Assembly (NCBI RefSeq): GCF_028694895.1
Contig: NZ_JAQVKA010000001.1
Span: 1-64,000 of the forward strand
DNA: 64,000 bases
Reading direction: 5' to 3'
From: Sulfurimonas sp.
GTDB taxonomy: Bacteria; Campylobacterota; Campylobacteria; Campylobacterales; Sulfurimonadaceae
The notes under the pieces were generated by a model. It was not told the origin of the DNA. It did no database searches and saw nothing but the letters and a program-made list of their open reading frames with translations. How positions within the stretch are numbered: the stretch's first letter is position 1; each line of letters opens with the position of its first letter. The position numbers and the translations under genes were made by a program. Positions 30,714-40,463 of this stretch are shown piece by piece.

Positions 30714-31555
30714 ATCAAAAAATATTTTTATGTTCTATCTGCAATATAAATAGCGGTACATGCAATGAAGATTGTAAATTTTGTTCTCAAAGTGTGCGCT
30801 ACAAAGCTGATATAGAGCGTTATAAGCAAAAAGAGATGTCACTAATACTCAAAGAAGCACATAGTGCTTACTCCAATGGTGCGCTTGGTTTTTGCCTTGT
30901 AACTTCAGATAAAGGCTTAAACGATAAAACACTAAGTTTTGTATGCTCTATCGCAGAGGTTTTAACTAAAGAGTTACCAGAGTTAAGGCTTATCGCTTGC
31001 AATGGAACAGCAACTTTAGAGCAACTTCTAACACTTAGGGCTTCTGGTATAAAAGCCTATAATCACAACCTAGAGACTTCAAAAGACTTTTATCCTAAAA
31101 TCTGCACAACTCACTCTTGGAATGACAGATATGAGACATGCCAAAATGTAAACAAATCAGGTTTAGTCCTTATAAGTGGAGGAATTTTTGGTCTTGGAGA
31201 GAGTGAGGAAGATAGAATCTCTATGCTAAAGTCACTAGATAGCTTAAAGCCAACATCTGTTCCTATAAACTTCTACCATCATAATGAAGCTCTTGAACTT
31301 AGTCCAAATCCTCTAAATATTGATGAGGCCTTCTCACTTATAAAGCTCACAAGGGAGATGCTTCCTGATGCGCAAAGAGTAATGGTTGCTGGTGGAAGAG
31401 GACTTATGTTTGGAGATAGAGAGGGTGAGATATTTTCTCATGGTGCTAATTCTATTGTTATTGGAAACTATCTTACAACAAGCGGAAAGGCAATGCAGAG
31501 GGATTTGGAGATGTTAAAATCACTAAATCTTGATATAGCTTCTTCGGTAAAATAG
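30710..31555 (+). CDS. bioB: Biotin synthase (radical SAM)
   Basis: CNEDCKFCSQSVRYKADIERY, AYNHNLETSKDFYPKICTTHSWNDR. Confidence 0.95.
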   Translation: MNQKIFLCSICNINSGTCNEDCKFCSQSVRYKADIERYKQKEMSLILKEAHSAYSNGALGFCLVTSDKGLNDKTLSFVCSIAEVLTKELPELRLIACNGTATLEQLLTLRASGIKAYNHNLETSKDFYPKICTTHSWNDRYETCQNVNKSGLVLISGGIFGLGESEEDRISMLKSLDSLKPTSVPINFYHHNEALELSPNPLNIDEAFSLIKLTREMLPDAQRVMVAGGRGLMFGDREGEIFSHGANSIVIGNYLTTSGKAMQRDLEMLKSLNLDIASSVK

Positions 31556-31558
31556 TTT

Positions 31559-32719
31559 ATGTATGACAATATAGCATTAATCACAACCATCTCTCTTATT
31601 ATTATATTTTCGCCATTTTTTGCGAAATTTATAAAGCTACCTACCACCCCAATAGAGATTATGTTTGGTTCTATTTTTGCATATATGGGGTTTTTACACG
31701 AGGCGCATCTATTTAAAATAGTTGCAGAGCTTGGATTTTTATATCTAATGTTTATCGCAGGAACAGAGATAAACCTCAAAAGTACACTAAAAACCCCAAA
31801 AGAGTTGATACGAAAAATCATCATCTATCTTGTTATTTTATACGCTTTTTCTATTGCTATCTCTCTTTACTTTGATCTTGGAAAAATCTTTATGGTGCTT
31901 ATGCCTCTGATCTCTGTTGGCTTAATCGCAACACTCTCAAAAGAGTACGGAAAAACTCCATGGCTGGCTCTCTCAATGACGGCAGGAGCCATAGGTGAGA
32001 TCGTAAGTATTGGCTTTTTAACACTAACATCTGCAACGATAGAGACCGGTGTTGGCTTCGCACTTGTACAATCAATCTTTTCACTCGCACTTTTCTTACT
32101 CTTTATGTTTGTACTCTTTCGTGCTATTGAGCTTCTTTTTTGGTGGTTTCCATCAGTGGCAACTTCACTTATGCCTCACGAAGACAACAAAGAGCAAGAT
32201 ATAAGACTATCTATGGGAATATTTTTTCTCCTTGTTGGAGCTATGCTTTATCTAAAACTTGAACTCGCTTTTGGTGCATTTTTAGCTGGAATTTTTATAC
32301 CAACATTTTTTGAGCATAAAAAAGAGCTTCCTGAGAAACTAGCCTCTTTTGGTTTTGGTTTTTTAATCCCAATATTTTTTATCCATATAGGAAGCTCGTT
32401 TCATCTTGAAGCGCTCTTTATGGATGGTCTTATAACAAAGGCTCTTTTGATTACTTTTGCAATGACATTTATGCGCCTTGTTGCTTCGCTTGTTTTTATA
32501 AAAGATTTAAAGCTTGTGGACACTCTTTTGATGGGCTTTTCCCACTCTATGCCACTTACCCTTCTTATAGCAATGGCAACGCTTGCATACAACGGTAAGA
32601 GCATAAGTGAGCTAAACTATTATGCGCTAATTTTAGCTTCTCTGTTTCAAGCAATCTTTATAACAATAATAATCAAACTGATAAACAATTATAAAATCAA
32701 GCAGGAGCTTGCATCATGA
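31559..32719 (+). CDS. Monovalent cation:proton antiporter-2 (KefB-like) family transporter
   Basis: Multi-TM protein with LPTTPIEIMFGSIFAYMGFL and LGFLYLMFIAGTEINL. Confidence 0.82.
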   Translation: MYDNIALITTISLIIIFSPFFAKFIKLPTTPIEIMFGSIFAYMGFLHEAHLFKIVAELGFLYLMFIAGTEINLKSTLKTPKELIRKIIIYLVILYAFSIAISLYFDLGKIFMVLMPLISVGLIATLSKEYGKTPWLALSMTAGAIGEIVSIGFLTLTSATIETGVGFALVQSIFSLALFLLFMFVLFRAIELLFWWFPSVATSLMPHEDNKEQDIRLSMGIFFLLVGAMLYLKLELAFGAFLAGIFIPTFFEHKKELPEKLASFGFGFLIPIFFIHIGSSFHLEALFMDGLITKALLITFAMTFMRLVASLVFIKDLKLVDTLLMGFSHSMPLTLLIAMATLAYNGKSISELNYYALILASLFQAIFITIIIKLINNYKIKQELAS

Positions 32720-33168
32720 GCCGCTTTAAGAGCATTTTCATTGCACTGCTTGTTCTGTGCTTTATCCCATCTATAAATGCACAAACCCCTTTTACTCTAA
32801 CTGGTATAAAGAGTTACTATCCAGTGGTTGAATTTAATACAGACAAGATAGATACAAAATATAAAGAGCAAATACTAAATATGCTCATTGAAAAATCAGC
32901 AGAACTTGGAGTTGAGACAAAAAACTTCTCAACTCGCTCACTTGCACTAATTGTCAGCTATATCGGTGTGGGCGACACACTTGCACTTAAGATGGAGCTT
33001 CTTGTTGGAGAAAATGTTATGCGCCTTGATACAAAAGAGGAGATTTTTGTCCTCTCTTATATAAATAGTCGTATCTTTGTACCCGAGGAGCTTGAAGAAG
33101 AGCTCCTTGAAAATAGTGAAGAACTTTTAGATATGTTTGTAGCACAATATAAAGAGGATAATCTGTGA
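32716..33168 (+). CDS. Hypothetical exported protein
   Basis: Signal peptide-like N-terminus MSRFKSIFIALLVLCFIPSINAQ; overlaps neighbours by 4 nt on both sides. Confidence 0.65.
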   Translation: MSRFKSIFIALLVLCFIPSINAQTPFTLTGIKSYYPVVEFNTDKIDTKYKEQILNMLIEKSAELGVETKNFSTRSLALIVSYIGVGDTLALKMELLVGENVMRLDTKEEIFVLSYINSRIFVPEELEEELLENSEELLDMFVAQYKEDNL

Positions 33169-33569
33169 GAAATATACTACTAGCTCTTTTACTTAACATT
33201 GTAGTTTTTGCAGATGGTTATAGAGATTTTGCAACAGCTATGAGCTATGAGACAAACTATGAAACAGCTCTTAAGCGGGCTAAAGCTGAGAATAAAAATC
33301 TTATGGTTTTGATGGTTACTAACTACTGTCCATGGTGTTCTAAGTTTGAAAAAAGAACTCTGATGGACGCAAATATAGACAAAACTATAAAAGCAAAATA
33401 TATCCCTCTAATCATAAATAAAGATGAGAAGAATTTTCCACCGTTTCTTAATGTTCCTGTTGTACCAACAACATTTTTTATAGACCCTTCAAGTGAGGAA
33501 TCATTTCATCAGAGTGTTGGCTTCTCAAACAAAATAGATTTTGCCAACCTACTAGAAGCTCTAAAATAG
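33165..33569 (+). CDS. Exported thioredoxin-like protein (SoxW/DUF255-like)
   Basis: Signal peptide, redox motif CPWC, VPVVPTTFFIDP. Confidence 0.82.
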   Translation: MRNILLALLLNIVVFADGYRDFATAMSYETNYETALKRAKAENKNLMVLMVTNYCPWCSKFEKRTLMDANIDKTIKAKYIPLIINKDEKNFPPFLNVPVVPTTFFIDPSSEESFHQSVGFSNKIDFANLLEALK

Positions 33570-33573
33570 TCTC

Positions 33574-34527
33574 TTATAGCTTCTCTTCTTGGATATGTTT
33601 AGCAATAGCGTGCCCATGATTTAGCCCCAGAGCTATACTTCCACCTGATTCTTGCGTTATATCTCCAGCGACAAAAAGTCCCTCTATATTTGTCTCATAG
33701 TTATCATTGTGAACAGGTTTGCCATCTTCTTCTTTTATGCCAGAACTCGCCAAAAAGGCACTAGGCGTTGTTCCACCAATTGCATAAATCACTCTATCAT
33801 AGACTCGTGGTTCAATCTCGCCGAAGATAACCTTTACTTTGCCATTATCATTTTCAAGAGAAGTTATATCTACTCCTAAAATTGGCTCTACCTCTTTGTG
33901 CATAATCGCATTTGCGATATCTCTTTGATTTGTAGGGTTTGCGCGTCTAAAAGTCTCTCTTCTATAACAGATACCAACTTCATTTTTAGCACTTAAATCA
34001 ACGGCATACTCTATAGCGCTATCTCCTCCACCAACAACTAAAATCTTCTCACCACCATTACAACCCTCAAGAGTAAATCCAACTTTGCTCTTGATCTCAT
34101 GTGGTATCTTATAATCAGGCTTGTTTGGCTTACCCATTCTTCCAATGGTTACAACGACATATTTTGCCTCTATACTCTCACCCGCAATAGATACTTCAAA
34201 GAAGCCATCTCTTTTTTTGATGCCTTGAACTTCTGTATGTGTTCTTAGCTCTACAGAGTGGTTGTTTAAAATCTCATCAAAGAAATCTAAAGTGCTCTCT
34301 TTTGTACCATCTACAAAGTAGATTTTACCCTCTAACTCTACTTTTTGCCCTTTCCAGTCTTTGTCAACTCTCTTGTTTTCTTTATAGTATTTTCGTATCG
34401 TTGAGTTGTGGTTTTGGTCTTTTTCTAAGATGATGATATCTCTTACACCAAGAAGATAACTCTCAACTGCAGTTGCAATTCCTGATGGTCCAGCACCAAT
34501 GATTGCAAGATTGTACATATGACTCAT
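33574..34527 (-). CDS. FAD-dependent NAD(P)-disulfide oxidoreductase (YpdA/thioredoxin reductase-like)
   Basis: NLAIIGAGPSGIATAVESYLLG, VVGGGDSAIEYAVDLS, GLFVAGDITQESGGSIALGLNHG; no CxxC redox motif. Confidence 0.85.
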   Translation of the reverse strand: MSHMYNLAIIGAGPSGIATAVESYLLGVRDIIILEKDQNHNSTIRKYYKENKRVDKDWKGQKVELEGKIYFVDGTKESTLDFFDEILNNHSVELRTHTEVQGIKKRDGFFEVSIAGESIEAKYVVVTIGRMGKPNKPDYKIPHEIKSKVGFTLEGCNGGEKILVVGGGDSAIEYAVDLSAKNEVGICYRRETFRRANPTNQRDIANAIMHKEVEPILGVDITSLENDNGKVKVIFGEIEPRVYDRVIYAIGGTTPSAFLASSGIKEEDGKPVHNDNYETNIEGLFVAGDITQESGGSIALGLNHGHAIAKHIQEEKL

Positions 34528-34653
34528 AACAAATCCTTATCTTTTAATATCTGCATAATATCACAACCAAAAAGTGTTCTATATATATTTTGTACTATAA
34601 TTTACAAATTAAATCTCTTTTTTTGGAAAAATCCCACACTATGAACTCTATAA

Positions 34654-35241
34654 ATGCCTAAAATTGACAATAAAACATTCTACTCAAGTGCAATAGAGAT
34701 GTATGGAATAACTGCCAAAGGCGTAAATTGGCACTCAAAGGAGTCCCAAAACCTTCGCTTTGAGATTATCTTAAAGATGCTCCCCAAAGAGATGAGTGAG
34801 TATAGCGTGGCTGACGCTGGATGTGGATTTGGAGATTTGTATCTTTATATGCAGAAGAAAAAGAGAATGCCAAAAGAGTATATCGGTATAGACGCTCTTA
34901 TAGATATGTACTCGATTGCTAGTGAAAGAACTGGTTGTGAGATAGTAGTTGCTGATATCTGCAAAGAAGAGCTTCCTTCTGCTGACTTTTATATCTGTAG
35001 CGGTGCTATGAATGTGTTAAATGATTTTGAAACACATCTTTTTATGCAAAACTGCTTTAACTCATGCAAAGTTGGTTTTTTGTTCAATGTACTTTACGGA
35101 GATAAAGAGAGTGAAACATATAACTACCTCACAAGAGCAAAGATAGAGAAAATCGCAACTGAGTTGGGCGCAAGCGAGGTTATATTTAAAGATGACTATA
35201 TGCAAGATGATGTAACTGTAATGTTTAAAAAGAGTCTTTAA
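34654..35241 (+). CDS. SAM-dependent methyltransferase
   Basis: SVADAGCGFGDLYLYMQKK motif I; overlaps the AsnB-like start by 1 nt. Confidence 0.8.
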   Translation: MPKIDNKTFYSSAIEMYGITAKGVNWHSKESQNLRFEIILKMLPKEMSEYSVADAGCGFGDLYLYMQKKKRMPKEYIGIDALIDMYSIASERTGCEIVVADICKEELPSADFYICSGAMNVLNDFETHLFMQNCFNSCKVGFLFNVLYGDKESETYNYLTRAKIEKIATELGASEVIFKDDYMQDDVTVMFKKSL

Positions 35242-37007
35242 TGGGCGCTGTTTTTGGGATTTTAGGAGAGTATGACGAAAGAGCGGCAAATCATGCGCTC
35301 TATTTACTCTTACATAGAGGAGTAGATTTTAGTAAAACAGTACTGAGAGAAAATCTATTTTTTGCAAATAACACCTTTATATATAAAAATATATTGCTCT
35401 CATTTAATGGTGAAGTTTATAACTTAAATGAGCTAAAAGCCAAACTATCTTGCGAATTTGATTTTAGAACTCAAAGTAATGATGAAGTTATAATCGCTGC
35501 TTACTTAAAGTGGGGAGAAAGTTTTGTATCTCACTTAAGTGGAGCATTTGTAATAGCTATTTTAGATGATGCTACACTCTATCTTTTTCGTGATAGACTT
35601 GGTGAAAAACCGCTCTATTATCTACATAATAATGCCTTTATCTTTGCCTCTGAGATAAAAGCCCTTGTACCTTTTTTGCAAAAAATAGAGATGGATGAGG
35701 ATGCACTTCTTAGTTATCTCTCATACTTAGCACCAACTCCACCCTTTACCTTTTTTAAAAATATCAAAAAATTAGCTGCTGGAGAGTATCTTGTTTTTAA
35801 AGATGGTAAAGTTAAAGTAGAGAGATATTTTGACCTACTCGACTCTGCTGTATCTCTTATAAAAGATAGAGATGAAGCCATCTTTTTAATCCAAAACAGA
35901 CTTGAAGAGGCAATAAATATAAGAGTTAGTAGCGATACTCCTATGGCATCTCTTCTTTCTGGCGGAATTGATAGTGCTGCCATTAGCGCTTATACAAAGA
36001 AGAGTGCTTTAGACATCCAAACGTACACGCTTGGATACAAAGAGTTTGCAAAGTATGATGAAAGAGCAAATGCCGCAGAGAGTGCCTTGCTTCTTGGAGT
36101 AAAAAACAGAGCTATTGAGATTTCTCAAAAAGAGTTTATAGAGTCATGTGATAGTGTTTTGGACACTCTTGATGAGCCTATAAATGATCCAGCAAGCATA
36201 CCTTTATCTCTACTTTTTGGGCATATTAAGCAAGATGGTTACAAGGTGGTTCTAAGTGGTGAAGGGAGTGATGAGTTATTTTTAGGGTATAGACAATATT
36301 TTGAGTTTTTAGATATTCAAAATCTTACAAACATTAAAAACAAGAACTGGTTAAGCGGTTATTTTCATTCAAACTTCTCAATGAACAGAGAGTGGGAACG
36401 CTATAAAAGAGTCTTTGATGGCTCACTTTTATTTCGTACAAGTGGAGAAAACTTTACAGACTTGCAAAAAAATGTAACTATGAAAAGAAACGTAAGAGAT
36501 AACGAATCACTAAAGTATATACAACATTATAGAGATATATTTGAAGCTTCATCCCACTCTGATGAGAGTATCTGGTACAGCTATATAGATATGCATATTT
36601 TTTTAGGCGAGCACTCACTTAGCAAATTAGACCGCTTAAGTATGGCACACAGCATTGAGACAAGAGCACCTTTTTTAGACCATAGACTTGCCTCTTTGGT
36701 ATTTAGCATAGATCCAAAACTTCGTTACGAAGATGGTGTAACAAAGTCTCTTTTAAAGTCCGCTCTAAAACCTATGATTGATGAGAAAATTCTTGGGCGA
36801 AGAAAAAAAGGATTTTCAAATCCATTTATGGAGTATCTCATAGAGAGTAAAAAAATATCGCTCATAAAAGAGGTAAATGATAAAACTGGGATTTTTAAAA
36901 AAGATATTTTGAACGAGCATATCAAACAAGCTGCGAGTGGTGGCTTTAAACAGCACATATGGGGACTTTATGTACTGAGCGTTTGGTTAAAGAAGTATCT
37001 GTTATGA
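35241..37007 (+). CDS. asnB: Asparagine synthase (glutamine-hydrolysing)-like protein lacking the N-terminal catalytic Cys
   Basis: FNGEVYNLNELKAKL, DRLGEKPLYY, SLLSGGIDSAAISAYTKK, VVLSGEGSDELFLGY, ETRAPFLDHRL; N-terminus MGAVFGILG instead of MCGIFGI. Confidence 0.85.
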   Translation: MGAVFGILGEYDERAANHALYLLLHRGVDFSKTVLRENLFFANNTFIYKNILLSFNGEVYNLNELKAKLSCEFDFRTQSNDEVIIAAYLKWGESFVSHLSGAFVIAILDDATLYLFRDRLGEKPLYYLHNNAFIFASEIKALVPFLQKIEMDEDALLSYLSYLAPTPPFTFFKNIKKLAAGEYLVFKDGKVKVERYFDLLDSAVSLIKDRDEAIFLIQNRLEEAINIRVSSDTPMASLLSGGIDSAAISAYTKKSALDIQTYTLGYKEFAKYDERANAAESALLLGVKNRAIEISQKEFIESCDSVLDTLDEPINDPASIPLSLLFGHIKQDGYKVVLSGEGSDELFLGYRQYFEFLDIQNLTNIKNKNWLSGYFHSNFSMNREWERYKRVFDGSLLFRTSGENFTDLQKNVTMKRNVRDNESLKYIQHYRDIFEASSHSDESIWYSYIDMHIFLGEHSLSKLDRLSMAHSIETRAPFLDHRLASLVFSIDPKLRYEDGVTKSLLKSALKPMIDEKILGRRKKGFSNPFMEYLIESKKISLIKEVNDKTGIFKKDILNEHIKQAASGGFKQHIWGLYVLSVWLKKYLL

Positions 37008-37667
37008 CTCCTCTTCTTCAACATTAATAGAACTTAGATGTACAAACTGTGAGATTTCTGGATCATAGTACTCTATCTCTCCACACTCTATATTGTAAAC
37101 CCATCCATGTATAGTGATTTCTCCACTATCGACTCTTTTTTTAACAGATGGATACGTAAAAAGATTTTCCAATTGCGATACAACTGAGAGTTTCTCTGTT
37201 AGGCGGTAAAGAGTCTCTTTATCTGCATTTAATCCAAGTGCTAAAATAGCTTGAACTTTTGCACTCTCTCCTAGTGTTAACCATGTTTTTGAATGAACTA
37301 ACTCAGGGTTATTTGCACAACTTTTCTTATGGATTGCTTCTATTGCTCCACAATTTGTATGTCCGCATACAATAATACTCTCAACCTTTAAAATGGTTAC
37401 CGCATACTCTATTGCTGAAGCTGTTGAGTGAAAATCTTCATCTGGTTTATAAGGAGCTACAAAATTACCAACATTTCTAATAACAAAAAGATCCCCTGGG
37501 GCACTTTGCGTTATAAGGTTTGGCAGAACTCTTGAGTCAGAACAGCCTATATATAGAGCTTTTGGTGTTTGGCCTTTTTGAGCTAACTGTAAAAACTCTT
37601 TTTCGTAGGCTTTGAAAAAACTATCTTGGAAAAGCTTATTGCCTAAAATCATATTGTTATTAACCAT
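37002..37667 (-). CDS. Beta-class carbonic anhydrase
   Basis: YIGCSDSRVLPNLITQSAPGDLFVIRNVGNFV and VCGHTNCGAI. Confidence 0.95.
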   Translation of the reverse strand: MVNNNMILGNKLFQDSFFKAYEKEFLQLAQKGQTPKALYIGCSDSRVLPNLITQSAPGDLFVIRNVGNFVAPYKPDEDFHSTASAIEYAVTILKVESIIVCGHTNCGAIEAIHKKSCANNPELVHSKTWLTLGESAKVQAILALGLNADKETLYRLTEKLSVVSQLENLFTYPSVKKRVDSGEITIHGWVYNIECGEIEYYDPEISQFVHLSSINVEEEES

Positions 37668-37703
37668 ACAAAACCTCCATAAAATTTGTGAAAAAAATTA
37701 TAT

Positions 37704-38588
37704 CTAAATAATTTTCCTCGCTGTTAAACAGAGATAATCTTTTCCGGTAATAATTACTCTATATTTTTTTTGCTGGAGGTATTTTTTACAAAAATGTATA
37801 TCTTTTAAAACTAAGCTCATTTCACTAAAGGCGTAGTTTGGGGCTTTTGCACCATAAATCATCTCGCCATCAATCCATCTACAATTTGGAAAGCCTAAAA
37901 TCATAGCTCCATCCTTTTGCAGATAATTTTGATAAATGCTCATAAATACAGCGTTAAACTCTATGTTTGAGCTCTGCAAAGTCCCTATGGAGATGATAAT
38001 ATCAAATTCACCTAAATCAAGTTCCCCAAGAGAGTTTATATCATGAGAGAAAAATCTTACATTCTCATCCTCTAAAAAATCCTTCTTTGCATACTCTATC
38101 GCAGAAGTTGAGTAGTCAATCCCTATAAACTCTATCTTGCTAAAGAGCTCATAAGGCAGCATCTCTTTTATAACTCTAAACTCATCACCTCGGTTTACGC
38201 CAAGATTTAAAACTCTCTTTTTTGAGCCTATATTTATAAACTCCAGAGCCTTTTGATAGTGATACAAAAAGCTAAACTCTTCTGTTTTATCAAGCTTAAA
38301 AAACTCACTATCTACACCATACTTCTCAGAGCCACCACCACTCTCGTGAAATGAGTTCTGTGCATTTAACTTTTGAAATCTTAAAATAGTAGTAATTTCA
38401 TCTCTCTTTATAGGCGCTAAGAGTTTCATAAAAAAGAGTTGAGCTAAATCTACAAAACCCCTATATCCAAACCTCTCTACATCAGAGTCAAGAAACTCAA
38501 TCTCGGCAATCTCGCCATCTTTTATATCCATGCTCTTGAAGCACTTAAGTACTTCTGAGGCATTTTTGTCTCTTAAATCAAACCTCAT
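37704..38588 (-). CDS. SAM-dependent methyltransferase
   Basis: RVLNLGVNRGDEF, IEFIGIDYSTSAIEYAKKDF, DIIISIGTLQSS. Confidence 0.75.
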   Translation of the reverse strand: MRFDLRDKNASEVLKCFKSMDIKDGEIAEIEFLDSDVERFGYRGFVDLAQLFFMKLLAPIKRDEITTILRFQKLNAQNSFHESGGGSEKYGVDSEFFKLDKTEEFSFLYHYQKALEFINIGSKKRVLNLGVNRGDEFRVIKEMLPYELFSKIEFIGIDYSTSAIEYAKKDFLEDENVRFFSHDINSLGELDLGEFDIIISIGTLQSSNIEFNAVFMSIYQNYLQKDGAMILGFPNCRWIDGEMIYGAKAPNYAFSEMSLVLKDIHFCKKYLQQKKYRVIITGKDYLCLTARKII

Positions 38589-39044
38589 CTACGAGAGGAT
38601 ATGTCTTAACTGCATTGCGTACCATAGAACTATAAGATTTAAAAAGAATATCATCATAGAGCTTCCACGTGATACTATTTTTTGAATAGTTGTACGCTCA
38701 TTTTTATGTGTTCTTAGTGCTATTCGCATGTGAATGATTGTCAAAAATGTAATCGTTGCTACATAAAAAAGTTTATGACTCATCATATAGCCTAGTTTTG
38801 ACTCATTTACATCAAGCGTTAGAACTGAAATAAGGTTAAAGTTGAAAAACAAAAATGTACCAGTACTTATAAGAACTATGAGCCAAAAGCTCTCAAAATA
38901 GCCATACAATGGGCCTAAATACTCATAAGTTTGTGCCTGTTTTTCTTTACCTTTTAAAAAGATACCAAGTAAGAAAAGTAAAAGTGCTCCACCTATCCAC
39001 GCAGTTGCCGCTAAAATATGAAAATATAAAATAATATCTACCAT
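38589..39044 (-). CDS. CopD/DUF2269-like integral membrane protein
   Basis: Four predicted TM segments; ILAATAWIGGALLLFLLG motif. Confidence 0.65.
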   Translation of the reverse strand: MVDIILYFHILAATAWIGGALLLFLLGIFLKGKEKQAQTYEYLGPLYGYFESFWLIVLISTGTFLFFNFNLISVLTLDVNESKLGYMMSHKLFYVATITFLTIIHMRIALRTHKNERTTIQKIVSRGSSMMIFFLNLIVLWYAMQLRHILS

Positions 39045-39131
39045 AACTCTCTCTTTGAAAAAAAATTATTTGATTATAGTGTAAAATAGCATCAAATTTA
39101 TTGTAAAACTACAAGAAAAAAAGAGGTCAAA

Positions 39132-39485
39132 ATGCAAGAAATAACTATTTGGCATAATCCAAAATGTTCAAAATCTCGTGAAGCTATGAGCATTTTAGAG
39201 CAAAACAGTTGCGAAGTAGAGGTTGTTAAATACCTTGATGTTGCTCCAAGCAAAGATGAAATCATAACAGCACTCACAATGCTTGGGATGAATCCTAAAG
39301 AGCTTATGAGAACAAAAGAAGATATATATAAAGAGCTAAATTTAAAAGAAGAGTATGACTATGATAAGCTCGTAGATGCCATGGTTGCAAACCCAAAGCT
39401 TATTGAGAGACCTATTATTTTTAAAGGTAACCGTGCAATCATAGGTCGCCCAACTGAGATAATTGAAGCTTTTTTAAAGAGTTAA
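39132..39485 (+). CDS. arsC: ArsC-family reductase (glutaredoxin-dependent arsenate reductase-like)
   Basis: TIWHNPKCSKSREAMSILEQN...LMRTKEDIYKEL...NPKLIERPIIFKGNRAIIGRP. Confidence 0.9.
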   Translation: MQEITIWHNPKCSKSREAMSILEQNSCEVEVVKYLDVAPSKDEIITALTMLGMNPKELMRTKEDIYKELNLKEEYDYDKLVDAMVANPKLIERPIIFKGNRAIIGRPTEIIEAFLKS

Positions 39486-40024
39486 TCCTCTTGTGAAGCT
39501 TTTGTTACAAAGTGGCACTCAGTAGTTGAGTATGGGCAAGTTTTTACTATACTCATCTCATACTGCTCCTCTTCTATACCGCCCTCACTGCGCTCATAGT
39601 GACGCATTGCCGCATTAAAAGCTGTGAGGACCATATTTGCACTATCTTGGTGCTCTGTTGAGATATGCTCAACTTGCTCACCCTCAGGCTTACTCAAGTC
39701 AACCTTTGGAGCGGGAATAGCTGCGTAACTCTCTTGAAGGTCTTTGTTTAATTCCTCAGCTATCTCTTGCGCACTCTCAACGCTCTCACCCTTAATCATA
39801 CCAGTAAAAATCGAACCCAGAGTGGTTGTATCTTGTGTGCCATTTGTTCCAAACATAACATCCAAGATATTTTTATCATCTCTTTTTATATACATTATCA
39901 CATAGCTTTTTGTTGAGTGGTCTATCCCTACTCCAACACATGAAGCGTCTTCTAATTTACCATAATTTTCAGGCTGCATAAGATGCTTACCGATTTCTGC
40001 TTGTAACTCTTTATCTTCAATCAT
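39482..40024 (-). CDS. IscU/NifU-N-like protein lacking canonical scaffold cysteines
   Basis: LMQPENYGKLEDAS and IFTGMIKGESVESAQEIAEELNKDL resemble the NifU N-domain; cysteine positions substituted. Confidence 0.6.
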   Translation of the reverse strand: MIEDKELQAEIGKHLMQPENYGKLEDASCVGVGIDHSTKSYVIMYIKRDDKNILDVMFGTNGTQDTTTLGSIFTGMIKGESVESAQEIAEELNKDLQESYAAIPAPKVDLSKPEGEQVEHISTEHQDSANMVLTAFNAAMRHYERSEGGIEEEQYEMSIVKTCPYSTTECHFVTKASQED

Positions 40025-40463
40025 TCTCTACTCCGAGCTTTTGTATAACTACATTGTTATCTTTTATAAATTTTGAGATTACCTCTGAGTGTGTATGCTC
40101 ATAAGACTTTAGATATACAATCTTCTTTACTCCGCTTGCTATTATGTTTTTACTACACTCGCTACATGGCTCAAGAGTTACATAGATAGTTGCACCTTCT
40201 ATACTTATACCTTTTCTCGCCGCCCAGATTATTGCATTCATCTCTGCATGTATTTCGTATGTTTTTGACCACTCATGGTGCTCATGAGTATAGTTATCTT
40301 GCCAATGCTCACAGCAGTTTATATATCCAGCAGGTGTACCGTTATAGCCAGTGCTTAGGATTCTTCCATCTTTTACAATTACAGCGCCAACTTGCTTTGA
40401 GACACATTTTGAAGCTTTTGCTATCTCTTTGGCTATGTTTATAAAATTTTCATCGCTTAGCAT
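40017..40463 (-). CDS. dCMP deaminase family protein
   Basis: IHAEMNAIIWAARKG and EPCSECSKNIIASGVKKIVY. Confidence 0.88.
   Translation of the reverse strand: MLSDENFINIAKEIAKASKCVSKQVGAVIVKDGRILSTGYNGTPAGYINCCEHWQDNYTHEHHEWSKTYEIHAEMNAIIWAARKGISIEGATIYVTLEPCSECSKNIIASGVKKIVYLKSYEHTHSEVISKFIKDNNVVIQKLGVEND

Noticed and set aside
33574-34527. Assignment as thioredoxin reductase TrxB
   Set aside because: No CxxC active-site pair in the expected NADPH-domain position; called a YpdA-like oxidoreductase instead
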